DNA of 13,475 bases from Candidatus Margulisiibacteriota bacterium (GTDB lineage: Bacteria > Margulisbacteria > Marinamargulisbacteria > DT-59): NCBI GenBank assembly GCA_013215865.1, contig JABSQL010000126.1, positions 1 through 13,475 of the forward strand, given 5' to 3'. A program made the position numbers and the translations under genes. Numbering within the stretch: the stretch's first letter is position 1; each line of letters opens with the position of its first letter. The notes beneath the pieces are model-generated. The model worked only from the letters and a program-made list of their open reading frames with translations. It was not told the DNA's origin and did not search any database. Shown here one piece after another: positions 1 through 6,312 of this stretch.

Positions 1-455
1 CCGGTAGTGATAACAACCGCCTTCCCTTCATATAAGGTGTGATTCTTTGTATAAACACCGGTGACAGCGCCTTCCTTCACAACTAAGTCGGTTACCATGT
101 TTTCAATGATATGAAGGTTTTTCTGGTTTTCCAGTGCCTTTTTCATGAAATCACTATATTCATATTTATCATTTTGAGAACGTAAACATTGGACAGCAGG
201 GCCCTTGGACCGATTTAAAACTTTCATTTGGATCATGGTTACATCAGCGGCTAAACCCATCTCTCCACCCAGTGCATCAATTTCACCAACAATTTGACCC
301 TTAGCCGGCCCCCCTATTGAAGGATTACAAGGCATTAATCCAATCTTATCAGAACTTAAACAGATGACAGCCGTTTTACACCCCAATCGTGCACTGGCAA
401 GAGCTGCCTCACAGCCTGCATGCCCAGCACCAATGATAATAACGTCAAATTTCAT
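1..455 (-). CDS. mnmG: MnmG (GidA), tRNA uridine-5-carboxymethylaminomethyl modification enzyme, N-terminal part
   Basis: MnmG is the FAD-dependent subunit that, with MnmE, modifies the wobble uridine (U34) of certain tRNAs in the cytoplasm. Only the first 151 codons are in the window; the gene runs off the left edge. The start is the ATG at 455-453. The product begins MKFDVIIIGAGHAGCEAA, the Rossmann FAD-binding glycine motif at residues 9-14. It continues with the family signature LMPCNPSIGGPAKG around residues 40-53, which includes the conserved Cys43, and then QIVGEIDALGG. Both are diagnostic for MnmG. No Shine-Dalgarno sequence precedes the ATG, but a promoter-like pair ends 7 nt upstream. 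The gene diverges from the methyltransferase at 530. mnmG/gidA beside the replication origin is a classic bacterial arrangement, and here it is transcribed away from oriC, in the direction of the leftward fork. Confidence 0.97.
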   Translation of the reverse strand, partial: MKFDVIIIGAGHAGCEAALASARLGCKTAVICLSSDKIGLMPCNPSIGGPAKGQIVGEIDALGGEMGLAADVTMIQMKVLNRSKGPAVQCLRSQNDKYEYSDFMKKALENQKNLHIIENMVTDLVVKEGAVTGVYTKNHTLYEGKAVVITT

Positions 456-462
456 AGTTGAT

Positions 463-491
463 ATACTAACATTGGGATAGATGCTTGTGAA
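463..491 (-). promoter_or_regulatory. Candidate mnmG promoter, close to the start codon
   Basis: On the minus strand TTCACA (486-491; 5 of 6 matches to the sigma70-type -35) is followed after exactly 17 bp by TAGTAT (463-468; 4 of 6 to the -10). Only 7 nt separate the -10 from the mnmG ATG, so the transcript would start at or next to the start codon. This is seen by eye; an AT-rich genome gives such matches by chance. Confidence 0.35.
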
Positions 492-529
492 CTGGAATTG
501 GACCTACCGATCTGATACACTCTGAGCGT

Positions 530-1273
530 ATGAACAAGCCGCCAGTGAGTGATTACTCCACATATAACTACCAAACCTATTGGACAGAACATGACAGGCG
601 CTACGAGAATTTATGTGAAAGACAAACACTCTCAAAATTATTGTCTCAATACCCTCCTTCGAACACCATATTAGATGCAGGATGCGGATTTGGGAGGTTA
701 TTTCCTATATACGAGCCATTCGCAAAAGAATTCTATCTTCTGGATTATGCAAACAATCTTCTATCTCAAGCTAAAAAGTCCATTCATCATCCACAAGTAA
801 CTTTTTTAAAAGGTAATATGTATGAGATTCCGCTCAAAAATAACACTGTAAACACTGTCATTTCGATTCGAACGCTACATCACCTCAAAGAACCCGCCAT
901 ATTTTTCAAGGAAGTATACCGTGTGTTGGACAAGAATGGTTATTTTATATTTGAATGTCCCAACAAAAAACATTTATTACAAATTGCCCGGTTGATCACT
1001 GGAAAATCTCATTATAACCCGTTTTCAAAAGTGCCATTAGAAAGAAGTCATACCTTTTATAATTTTCACCCCAAATACATCGATGATTTACTTATAAAAC
1101 AATCTTTTGAAACCATTAAGATTTTAAACACCTCATTTTTTAGATCTCCCTTTATCAAAAAGAAAATAAGTCCTAAAAAATTGGCGTCAATGGATGCTGT
1201 TTTTCAATCTTTTTTTTCACGACTAAATCTTACGCCTAGCATATTTTACCTGGTTAAAAAACGACACCCTTAA
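530..1273 (+). CDS. Class I SAM-dependent methyltransferase (Methyltransf_11-like), substrate unknown
   Basis: A 247-residue soluble protein with a Rossmann-type methyltransferase core. Motif I is ILDAGCGFGR at residues 47-56 (the GxGxG SAM loop). An acidic residue ends the second strand at Asp72 (FYLLDYA). The GNMYEIPL segment near residue 95 occupies the usual GDxxxLPF position, with Asn replacing the common Asp. The following strand and helix (VNTVISIRTLHHLKEP, then FFKEVYRVLDKNGYFIFE) are typical of the Methyltransf_11/UbiE/BioC-like group. The C-terminal ~90 residues, rich in Lys and Phe, probably form the substrate cap and give no clue to the substrate. The ATG at 530 has no clear Shine-Dalgarno sequence; a weak -10-like TACACT (516-521) lies 8 nt upstream. 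It lies between mnmG and dnaA, but the RsmG 16S rRNA methyltransferase often found near mnmG is a different family, so that role should not be assumed. Confidence 0.85.
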   Translation: MNKPPVSDYSTYNYQTYWTEHDRRYENLCERQTLSKLLSQYPPSNTILDAGCGFGRLFPIYEPFAKEFYLLDYANNLLSQAKKSIHHPQVTFLKGNMYEIPLKNNTVNTVISIRTLHHLKEPAIFFKEVYRVLDKNGYFIFECPNKKHLLQIARLITGKSHYNPFSKVPLERSHTFYNFHPKYIDDLLIKQSFETIKILNTSFFRSPFIKKKISPKKLASMDAVFQSFFSRLNLTPSIFYLVKKRHP

Positions 1274-1274
1274 C

Positions 1275-1303
1275 TTGCTACGATATTTTAATATTGCTAT
1301 GAT
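1275..1303 (+). promoter_or_regulatory. Candidate dnaA promoter on a 12-bp near-perfect direct repeat
   Basis: TTGCTA (1275-1280) and TATGAT (1298-1303) are separated by 17 bp and match the -35 and -10 hexamers at 4 and 5 of 6 bases. Transcription would start near 1310, giving dnaA a ~200-nt leader that contains all the upstream DnaA boxes, the arrangement expected for autorepression by DnaA. The same bases form a direct repeat, TTGCTACGATAT (1275-1286) and TTGCTATGATAT (1294-1305), with 11 of 12 identical and a 19-bp period. An alternative promoter is TTGACC (1395-1400) with TTTAAA (1419-1424), spaced 18 bp. Confidence 0.35.
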
Positions 1304-1333
1304 ATGTGTCTCTCAAAACGAGAGGGCGTATTG

Positions 1334-1378
1334 TTATCCACAATAAAACGCAAATCCTGTGGATAACCCTGTGGATAA
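1334..1378. promoter_or_regulatory. Three consensus DnaA boxes upstream of dnaA
   Basis: Three perfect 9-mers TTATCCACA lie together: 1334-1342 on the plus strand, and 1358-1366 and 1370-1378 on the minus strand (read as TGTGGATAA). The last two have the same orientation and start 12 bp apart. They probably form the upstream half of a bipartite oriC and also the site of dnaA autoregulation. Confidence 0.9.
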
Positions 1379-1469
1379 TCTACTTTGTGATTCTTTGACC
1401 GCAATTTTTAAGAATTTTTTTAAACTTAAATTAGCCTCAGACTCACCATATTGTGAACTTAGTATAAAA

Positions 1470-1489
1470 TGTGGATAACTTGTTGATAA
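1470..1489 (-). promoter_or_regulatory. DnaA boxes just before dnaA (one consensus, one variant)
   Basis: TGTGGATAA at 1470-1478 is a perfect minus-strand DnaA box. TGTTGATAA at 1481-1489 differs at one base and has the same orientation, 11 bp further on. They end 21 bp before the dnaA ATG, so DnaA bound here could block its own expression. Confidence 0.8.
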
Positions 1490-1510
1490 ATGGTTGAATA
1501 TATATAAATT

Positions 1511-2848
1511 ATGGATAAATTATGGAATGCTGTTAACACTTGTTTGGAGGATACTCTATCTGTCCCGAACTTCCAAATATTCAAATCGTCTACAGAACCT
1601 ATATCTTTTTCAAATAATGTACTAAAACTCAAGGTAAACAGTCATTTTTCTAAAGGGTGGATTAGGGAAAAATGCGAGCCCATATTAAAATTAAAGTTTC
1701 TAAAGACGGATTACAATAATCTTATTATTGAATTTGTTGTTGAAGAAAATATTGAGTCTTCTGAACCCCCTCCACAGATGCAGCTCTTTAAATCTTCACC
1801 TCATCAAAATACCAATGTCATTTCACAATTCAACCCTAATCTTACCTTCGAGAATTTTATTGTTGGATCAAATAATAGATTTGCTCATGCAGCAGCACAA
1901 GCTGTTTCAACAAAGCCAGCTAAGGCATATAACCCTTTATTTATATATGGATTTGCAGGTCTCGGAAAAACCCATCTTCTTCATGCCATAGGACAAGAGA
2001 TTAATGCCAAGTATCCTGACTTTAAGGTGTCCCTTGTAACCTCTGAACAATTTACTAACGATCTGATTAATTCACTCAAAGACAAAAAAACAAAGCTTTT
2101 TAAAGATAAATACAGGTCATTTGATGTGCTACTTGTAGACGATATACAATTTTTAGCTGGAAAAGAGACAACTCAAGAAGAATTTTTCCATACCTTCAAT
2201 GAACTTCATAATCATCAAAAACAAATCATTTTAACATCAGACAGGCCCCCAAAAGACATACCGACTCTTCAAGACCGCCTCAGAACACGATTTGCTTGGG
2301 GATTAATTGCGGATATCCAGCCCCCCGAATTAGAAACCCGTATTGCTATATTAAGACAAAAAGTTGAGTCTAATGACGTCATTATTTCTAACGAAGTTCT
2401 TCATTATATTGCCACTCAAATTCCCAGTAACATTCGAGAGTTGGAAGGCGCATTGAATCGGATATTTGCCTACGCTTCTCTTTTAAACACAGAAGTGACA
2501 TTATCAATTGCTAGTAACATTATAAAAGATTTGGTAGGTATCAGGCAGGAAAGGCCTTTAACCGCCAGCCTTATTCAACGACATGTCTGCAATTATTTTA
2601 ATATTCATCCAGATGATTTATCATCTAAGAAAAGAACAAGAGAACTTGCTTATTCCCGTCAAATTGCAATGTACTTAGTACGGGAACTAACCAATATGTC
2701 TCTTCCTAAAATCGGCGAAACCTTTGGTAATAGGGACCATACAACCGTTATGCATGCATGTGATAAGATCAGGGCCGCTATAGATACAGATTCAAATACC
2801 AAAAATATCATCAATATACTACTATCCAACATCAAAAGCAGTGAATAA
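1511..2848 (+). CDS. dnaA: Chromosomal replication initiator DnaA
   Basis: DnaA binds 9-bp boxes at oriC, assembles an ATP-dependent filament and opens the duplex. At 445 residues the protein has normal length and all four domains. Domain I is residues 1-75 and a short linker (domain II) spans about 76-105. The AAA+ domain has Walker A GFAGLGKTH (147-155), Walker B VLLVDDIQF (206-214), the RLRTRF arginine-finger segment (256-261) and sensor II IRELEGAL (308-315). Domain IV carries the DNA-binding signature, with KKRTRE and RQIAMYL around 373-389 and FGNRDHTTVMHACDKI at 405-420. The usual GGRDHTTV reads GNRDHTTV here. The linker contains QMQLF (89-93), which fits the beta-clamp-binding consensus. 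The ATG at 1511 has no Shine-Dalgarno sequence, only an A/T-rich leader. It lies between two groups of DnaA boxes and is oriented against the leftward fork if unwinding occurs at about 3010. Confidence 0.98.
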   Translation: MDKLWNAVNTCLEDTLSVPNFQIFKSSTEPISFSNNVLKLKVNSHFSKGWIREKCEPILKLKFLKTDYNNLIIEFVVEENIESSEPPPQMQLFKSSPHQNTNVISQFNPNLTFENFIVGSNNRFAHAAAQAVSTKPAKAYNPLFIYGFAGLGKTHLLHAIGQEINAKYPDFKVSLVTSEQFTNDLINSLKDKKTKLFKDKYRSFDVLLVDDIQFLAGKETTQEEFFHTFNELHNHQKQIILTSDRPPKDIPTLQDRLRTRFAWGLIADIQPPELETRIAILRQKVESNDVIISNEVLHYIATQIPSNIRELEGALNRIFAYASLLNTEVTLSIASNIIKDLVGIRQERPLTASLIQRHVCNYFNIHPDDLSSKKRTRELAYSRQIAMYLVRELTNMSLPKIGETFGNRDHTTVMHACDKIRAAIDTDSNTKNIINILLSNIKSSE

Positions 2849-2851
2849 CCT

Positions 2852-2928
2852 TGTGTATAACCTGTTTACACATTGTTGGTTGTTTCATTTTTTAAAAAGT
2901 TCTCCACCTTATACACATTTTAATCACA
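2852..2928. promoter_or_regulatory. DnaA boxes downstream of dnaA
   Basis: TGTGTATAA at 2852-2860 (minus) and TTATACACA at 2909-2917 (plus) are the same 9-mer in opposite orientation. Both fit the relaxed consensus TTATNCACA. Weaker candidates with two mismatches are GTTTACACA (2864-2872) and TTAATCACA (2920-2928). The TATACACA type differs from the TATCCACA type upstream of dnaA, so the two halves of the origin may differ in affinity. Confidence 0.75.
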
Positions 2929-2973
2929 ATAAGTGATCCTTATTTTTCATTGTGGTTATAAACAAAATTAAAC

Positions 2974-3009
2974 CAATCCACATATCCACAGGTACTACTA
3001 TTACTATTA
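2974..3009 (+). promoter_or_regulatory. Basal unwinding element: DnaA boxes plus five DnaA-trios
   Basis: ATATCCACA (2982-2990, one mismatch) follows a weaker overlapping CAATCCACA (2974-2982). After a GG and two bases comes CTACTATTACTATTA (2995-3009). Its complement reads 3'-GAT GAT AAT GAT AAT-5', five consecutive triplets of the DnaA-trio consensus 3'-(G/A)AT-5' known from B. subtilis, where DnaA spreads from the box onto single-stranded DNA. The order box, short GC spacer, trios, A/T tract is exactly that of the described element. Confidence 0.85.
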
Positions 3010-3056
3010 AATATATATATATTATATAATAATAGGTATACTGTTAATAAAAAAAT
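3010..3056. other. A/T-rich DNA unwinding element
   Basis: This 47-bp stretch is nearly pure A+T, with a run of alternating AT and only a handful of G/C bases around GGTATACTG (3035-3043). It directly follows the DnaA-trios and is the likely site of initial strand opening. TATACT (3037-3042) could also serve as a -10 for dnaN, but no good -35 is visible. Confidence 0.8.
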
Positions 3057-3080
3057 CCTTATTTTGGAGGAGGAGTATAG

Positions 3081-4439
3081 ATGAAATTTACATGTAAGAG
3101 AGATATTTTGCAAAAGAGTATAGAAACGGTGGGTAAAGCTATATCTACCAGAACAGCGCTGCCGATAATGGATAATATTTTTCTCGAGTTGCAGGAGAAT
3201 ACCCTAACATTGAGAGGAAATGACTTGGAAATGGGAATTGAAACATCTATTCCAGTTGAAAAAGTAGATTCTTTGGGGCGTATTCTTGTTAAATCAAAAA
3301 CCATTACAAATATCATTTCCAAACTGAGTTGTGAAATGGTGAATATTTGTGTAAATGAAAATAACCAGCTATTTATTTCATCTGAAAGTGTTGATTTTGA
3401 TATACTGGGAACATCAACAGAAGAGTATCCTGTATTCCCATCGATAGAATCAGGTTCAGATATTTCTTTATCTGTGGGAGATTTAAAAAGCCTTATTAAG
3501 TACACGATTTTTTCAGTTTCCTTTGATGAAACAAAACAATTTCTAAATGGTATTTTAATAAAAAGTGAAGGTGACTCTCTCTTTTTTGTTGCGACAGATG
3601 GGTTTAGGTTGGCCCTTAAAAAAGCACCCATACCAAATCAAGAAGTTGACTTTGCCGCTATTGTTCCTTTCAAAGCAATGAATGAATTATATAGGATTAT
3701 TCAAAATGAACCATCAGATACTATCGTACAGATAACGCTATCTGATAATCAAGTATCATTTAGAATGGCTCATTTTTGTCTGATTACACGTATTATTCAA
3801 GGCCAGTTTCCAGATTACAAACAAGTGATGCCTAAAGAGTCTCAGTTTAAATTCACGGTACAACGACGGGTAATGTTAGATGCATCGGAAAGAGCGGCCA
3901 TTATTTCAAATGAGTCCAATAACGTTGTGAAATACCAATTTAAAGATAAAACCCTTACAATCCAAGCAAATGCACCCAATCTAGGGGAGTTTAAAGAGGA
4001 AATTAAAGTCAAGGAAGAAGGTAACTCTGATCAAGTAAGAATTGCCTTTAATGTGAGACTTGTAATGGATGTATTAAAAACCATAGAGGCTGATGATGTA
4101 TGTATGACATTCAATAGTGAACTGAGCCCTTGTGTCCTAACACAAGTGAATAGTGATGCCTTCACCTATATCTTAATGCCTATCCGAACCAGTGATTATA
4201 CAGCTTCTGATAATAAAGATTCTGTTGACGTGGCTCCGCAAGAACAAACAGAGACTGTTGCAGCAGCATCACCGCCCCCTGTAGTTGAGCCCCCTGTAGT
4301 TGAGCCTATTGTAGCGCCACCCGTGATAGAACCTATTCAACCGCCTGTTACAGAACCCGTCCCAGAGCCTGTAGAGCCTCCTGAATCAGAACCTTTTCAG
4401 TTGCCGAATAATAATGCATCTACCCCGTCATTGGTATAA
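3081..4439 (+). CDS. dnaN: DNA polymerase III beta subunit (sliding clamp) with long Pro/Glu-rich C-terminal tail
   Basis: DnaN forms the ring-shaped dimer that tethers DNA polymerase III and many other proteins to DNA. The first ~369 residues are a standard three-domain clamp: MKFTCKRDILQKSIETVGKA at the N terminus, TALPIMDNIFLEL and LRGNDLEMGIE in domain 1, the ATDGFRLAL segment in domain 2, and the usual C-terminal strand YILMPIR. Clamps normally stop within a residue or two of MPIR. Here 83 more residues follow (4188-4436): first acidic/polar, then about 40 residues dominated by Pro, Glu and Val (VVEPP-type steps), ending in an Asn/Ser-rich segment. No domain is recognisable there and it is probably disordered. 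The start has a very strong ribosome binding site (GGAGGAGGAG, 3066-3075). recF follows 12 bp after the stop, so the two are probably co-transcribed. Confidence 0.97.
   Translation: MKFTCKRDILQKSIETVGKAISTRTALPIMDNIFLELQENTLTLRGNDLEMGIETSIPVEKVDSLGRILVKSKTITNIISKLSCEMVNICVNENNQLFISSESVDFDILGTSTEEYPVFPSIESGSDISLSVGDLKSLIKYTIFSVSFDETKQFLNGILIKSEGDSLFFVATDGFRLALKKAPIPNQEVDFAAIVPFKAMNELYRIIQNEPSDTIVQITLSDNQVSFRMAHFCLITRIIQGQFPDYKQVMPKESQFKFTVQRRVMLDASERAAIISNESNNVVKYQFKDKTLTIQANAPNLGEFKEEIKVKEEGNSDQVRIAFNVRLVMDVLKTIEADDVCMTFNSELSPCVLTQVNSDAFTYILMPIRTSDYTASDNKDSVDVAPQEQTETVAAASPPPVVEPPVVEPIVAPPVIEPIQPPVTEPVPEPVEPPESEPFQLPNNNASTPSLV
4276..4305 (+). repeat. Perfect 15-bp tandem repeat in the dnaN tail
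   Basis: The unit CCCCTGTAGTTGAGC occurs twice in direct succession (4276-4290 and 4291-4305) and encodes successive PVVEP steps. Similar degenerate steps follow, suggesting the tail grew by in-frame tandem duplication. Confidence 0.85.
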
Positions 4440-4451
4440 CAAATGTAAGGT

Positions 4452-5549
4452 ATGCTAACAAAGTGTTGGATTAAAGATTTTAGAAACTTAAAAGAAATTG
4501 TTATTGATTTTTCAGAGGATAAAAACCTCTTTATATATGGCGATAATAATCAGGGAAAAACGAATTTCTTAGAAGCCCTCTTTTTTTTGGGGAATGGCCA
4601 ATCTCCTCGGGATTCGAATATTTTGAATTTGATTTCTTTTGATAAAAAAGAGTCTATATTAGGCATTAATATCATAAAACCTTCAAAGCCACACCGAATT
4701 TACGCACGAATCTCAAATAAGGGTATCAAATCTTTTGTATTAGATGACAAACCTATTTACAGGATGTCTAGCCTCTTTAAAACGATTCCTATTTCATATG
4801 TATCTTCAGATGTGATTCGGTTGTTTCAAGACTCTCCTGAGGAAAGGAGGCGGTGTCTGGATCGATTCTGGAGTCACTATAATCCACAATATAGTATGCT
4901 TATTAAAAAATTTAAGATCGCTTTGAAGCAAAAAAATAAATGTTTAGAATTACAGTCAAATCATCATCAATTGGAATTATGGAATACACAATTCATTAAG
5001 ATTTCAGAAATTATTGTACAAGAAAGGATGAAGGCTGTTTCGTGTTTAAATTCGAGCCTTGTACCGTTGGTGAAGAAAATTGTGGAAGGTGTGTCGGATG
5101 TGTCTATGGCATATCAAGTTAAGGGCATTAATAGGTCTCATTTTTCGGCTTCAGATTATGCCATGTTTTTAGCACAAACCTGTAAAGATAATAAAATGAA
5201 GGAAATGAATGCGGGTAGATCTTTGTATGGCCCGCAGAGAGATGACTTTGAAATTCAAGTTGATAATAGGTCCTTATTTTCTTTTTATTCCAGGGGAATA
5301 AATAGAACTGTAGCAATTCTTCTTAAGTGTGCAGAATGGGATCAATTTAAAGAAAAAACAGGTGTGTACCCAGTGTTATTATTGGATGATACTTTTTCGG
5401 AGTTGGATAGTGATATGAAAAAAAAGTTGATCTCATTGCTAGAAATAAAAACACAGCTTGTGTATGCCTCCGTAATGAAAGAAGACGTGACCTTATTTCA
5501 ACAAGCAGGAATGTATCGTATGGCATCGGGGGTGATGTCACGTGGATAA
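4452..5549 (+). CDS. recF: DNA replication and repair protein RecF
   Basis: RecF is an ABC-type ATPase that helps load RecA at single-strand gaps. The 365-residue product has normal length and all motifs: N-terminal strand with DFRNL, Walker A GDNNQGKTN (30-38), the family segment AGRSLYGPQRDDFE (254-267), ABC signature SRGINRT (280-286, usual form SQGQQRT) and Walker B/D-loop LLLDDTFSELD (309-319). There is no normally spaced ribosome binding site; TAAGG ends only 1 nt before the ATG, so translation may depend on reinitiation after dnaN, whose stop is 12 bp upstream. The 3' end overlaps dciA by 8 bp. The dnaA-dnaN-recF order is the classical one. Confidence 0.96.
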   Translation: MLTKCWIKDFRNLKEIVIDFSEDKNLFIYGDNNQGKTNFLEALFFLGNGQSPRDSNILNLISFDKKESILGINIIKPSKPHRIYARISNKGIKSFVLDDKPIYRMSSLFKTIPISYVSSDVIRLFQDSPEERRRCLDRFWSHYNPQYSMLIKKFKIALKQKNKCLELQSNHHQLELWNTQFIKISEIIVQERMKAVSCLNSSLVPLVKKIVEGVSDVSMAYQVKGINRSHFSASDYAMFLAQTCKDNKMKEMNAGRSLYGPQRDDFEIQVDNRSLFSFYSRGINRTVAILLKCAEWDQFKEKTGVYPVLLLDDTFSELDSDMKKKLISLLEIKTQLVYASVMKEDVTLFQQAGMYRMASGVMSRG

Positions 5550-6027
5550 TTTAAAAGAAATATTAATGAAAATAAAAGGTCTCAAACAGGTAAAGAAAGA
5601 CTACGGAATATCACATCTGATAGAGAAATATTGGGGCGAAGTCTTTGGAAAGATATCTGGAGATTTAAAATTCTCATACTTTAGAGAGGGAATTGTTTAT
5701 GTTGAAGTGTTAAACCCAATGTGGAAAACCGAGATCGCTTTTTATAAAAAGAGAATACTCACAAATTTTTCGAATTTTATAGGTAAAAACAAAGTGAAGG
5801 ATGTCAGAATGACAATGATCACAAACAAAAAGAAAGAACAGGTTAAAAAAGAAAGAACACCCATACCAGAAAATTTAAAAGATCGCATTATTCAATCTGT
5901 TAAACAAAAACAAAAGGCTGGTTTTTCTGTGTGTCAAAAGTGCCATAAAGTACTGGTTTCTCACAAAAAAGTATGTACTTTTTGCTCACAAGATCAAACA
6001 GTTCAGTATAATTTATTACAATCTTAG
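5542..6027 (+). CDS. dciA: DciA-like DUF721 helicase-loading protein with C-terminal zinc-ribbon-like tail
   Basis: The 161-residue protein has an N-terminal DUF721/DciA-like domain at about residues 1-90. It includes the WGEVFGKIS segment (31-39) and the strand pattern GIVYVEVLNPMWKTEIAFYK (50-69), typical of the family's KH-like fold. DciA interacts with the replicative helicase DnaB and supports its loading in the many bacteria lacking DnaC/DnaI. A Lys-rich linker leads to a tail with Cys131-x2-Cys134-x10-Cys145-x2-Cys148, the spacing of a small zinc ribbon. The gene starts with GTG at 5542, inside the end of recF, with GGGGGTGAT (5528-5536) as ribosome binding site; translation is probably coupled. 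The position after recF next to oriC supports a replication role. The family call rests on pattern and context and is less certain than for its neighbours. Confidence 0.8.
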   Translation: MDNLKEILMKIKGLKQVKKDYGISHLIEKYWGEVFGKISGDLKFSYFREGIVYVEVLNPMWKTEIAFYKKRILTNFSNFIGKNKVKDVRMTMITNKKKEQVKKERTPIPENLKDRIIQSVKQKQKAGFSVCQKCHKVLVSHKKVCTFCSQDQTVQYNLLQS

Positions 6028-6029
6028 GT

Positions 6030-6060
6030 GGAAAGTAAGGTTTTAATTACCTTCCCTTCC
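6030..6060 (+). terminator. Imperfect hairpin after dciA
   Basis: GGAAAGTAAGGT (6030-6041) can pair with ACCTTCCCTTCC (6049-6060) at 10 of 12 positions around a 7-nt loop. There is no U-tract after it, so it is a weak candidate terminator or processing site between dciA and the small ribosomal gene. Confidence 0.25.
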
Positions 6061-6115
6061 CCTTAGGTTCGTGATAATATACCACACTTAAATTCTTTCA
6101 AAGGAGGAGCTATTT

Positions 6116-6202
6116 TTGGGAAGCTTAGTTAAAAAACGACGAAAAAAAATGCGTAAGCATAAATATAAAAAATACGTTCTTGCAAAAAAACGTAAAAAAT
6201 AG
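6116..6202 (+). CDS. Tiny basic ribosomal protein, bS22 / AURKAIP1-COX24 domain family
   Basis: A 28-residue, extremely basic peptide: MGSLVKKRRKKMRKHKYKKY followed by VLAKKRKK. It begins with TTG at 6116, preceded at 8 nt by a near-perfect ribosome binding site AAGGAGG (6101-6107), which decides the start. The pattern GS-[VL]-[IV]-KKRRK-[RK]-M-x-K-x-[KR] matches the AURKAIP1/COX24 family, which includes the small 30S protein bS22 of mycobacteria and mitochondrial mS38. From that family I infer a small-subunit ribosomal role. It sits where rpmH or other small ribosomal genes often lie near dnaA. Eighteen of the 28 residues are Lys or Arg. It is below the size cut-off of most gene finders and its TTG start makes it easy to miss. 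Confidence 0.8.
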   Translation: MGSLVKKRRKKMRKHKYKKYVLAKKRKK

Positions 6203-6312
6203 GTATTTCCAAAGGCTTGTTCTAAACATTCTAAAGGGTGAGTTTTCTCTCCGCCACGTTTACCAAACATAAATAAGGGTATAACCAGTATAGTAAGACG
6301 ACAGAGGTGATT

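Larger units (their letters stand above)
2852..3056. other. Replication origin oriC, unwinding half (dnaA-dnaN intergenic)
   Basis: The 232-bp gap between dnaA and dnaN has the parts of a bacterial origin in order: DnaA boxes at the left, a box abutting DnaA-trio triplets, then an A/T-only tract. With the boxes upstream of dnaA it makes a bipartite origin like those described for Bacillus subtilis and Helicobacter pylori. Bidirectional replication would start near 3010: dnaN to the response regulator are co-directional with the rightward fork, and the envelope operon from 6677 on is head-on. Confidence 0.9.

Noticed and set aside
1309..1325. CTCTC-AAAAC-GAGAG hairpin after the methyltransferase gene as a terminator
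   Set aside because: Only 5 bp of stem and no U-tract; it more likely falls at the 5' end of the dnaA transcript and is too weak to call.
3059..3631. 190-codon open frame on the minus strand opposite the start of dnaN
   Set aside because: It is antisense to a clear dnaN coding frame, has no recognisable motif and no ribosome binding site; a shadow of dnaN.
4398..4412. QLP near the end of the dnaN tail as a second clamp-binding motif
   Set aside because: QLPNN lacks the required hydrophobic pair at the end of the pentapeptide, so it does not fit Q-[LM]-x-L-F.
6088..6270. 60-codon minus-strand frame around the small ribosomal protein gene
   Set aside because: Its Phe/Arg-rich product is the antisense of the Lys-rich bS22-like gene, which has a strong ribosome binding site on the plus strand.
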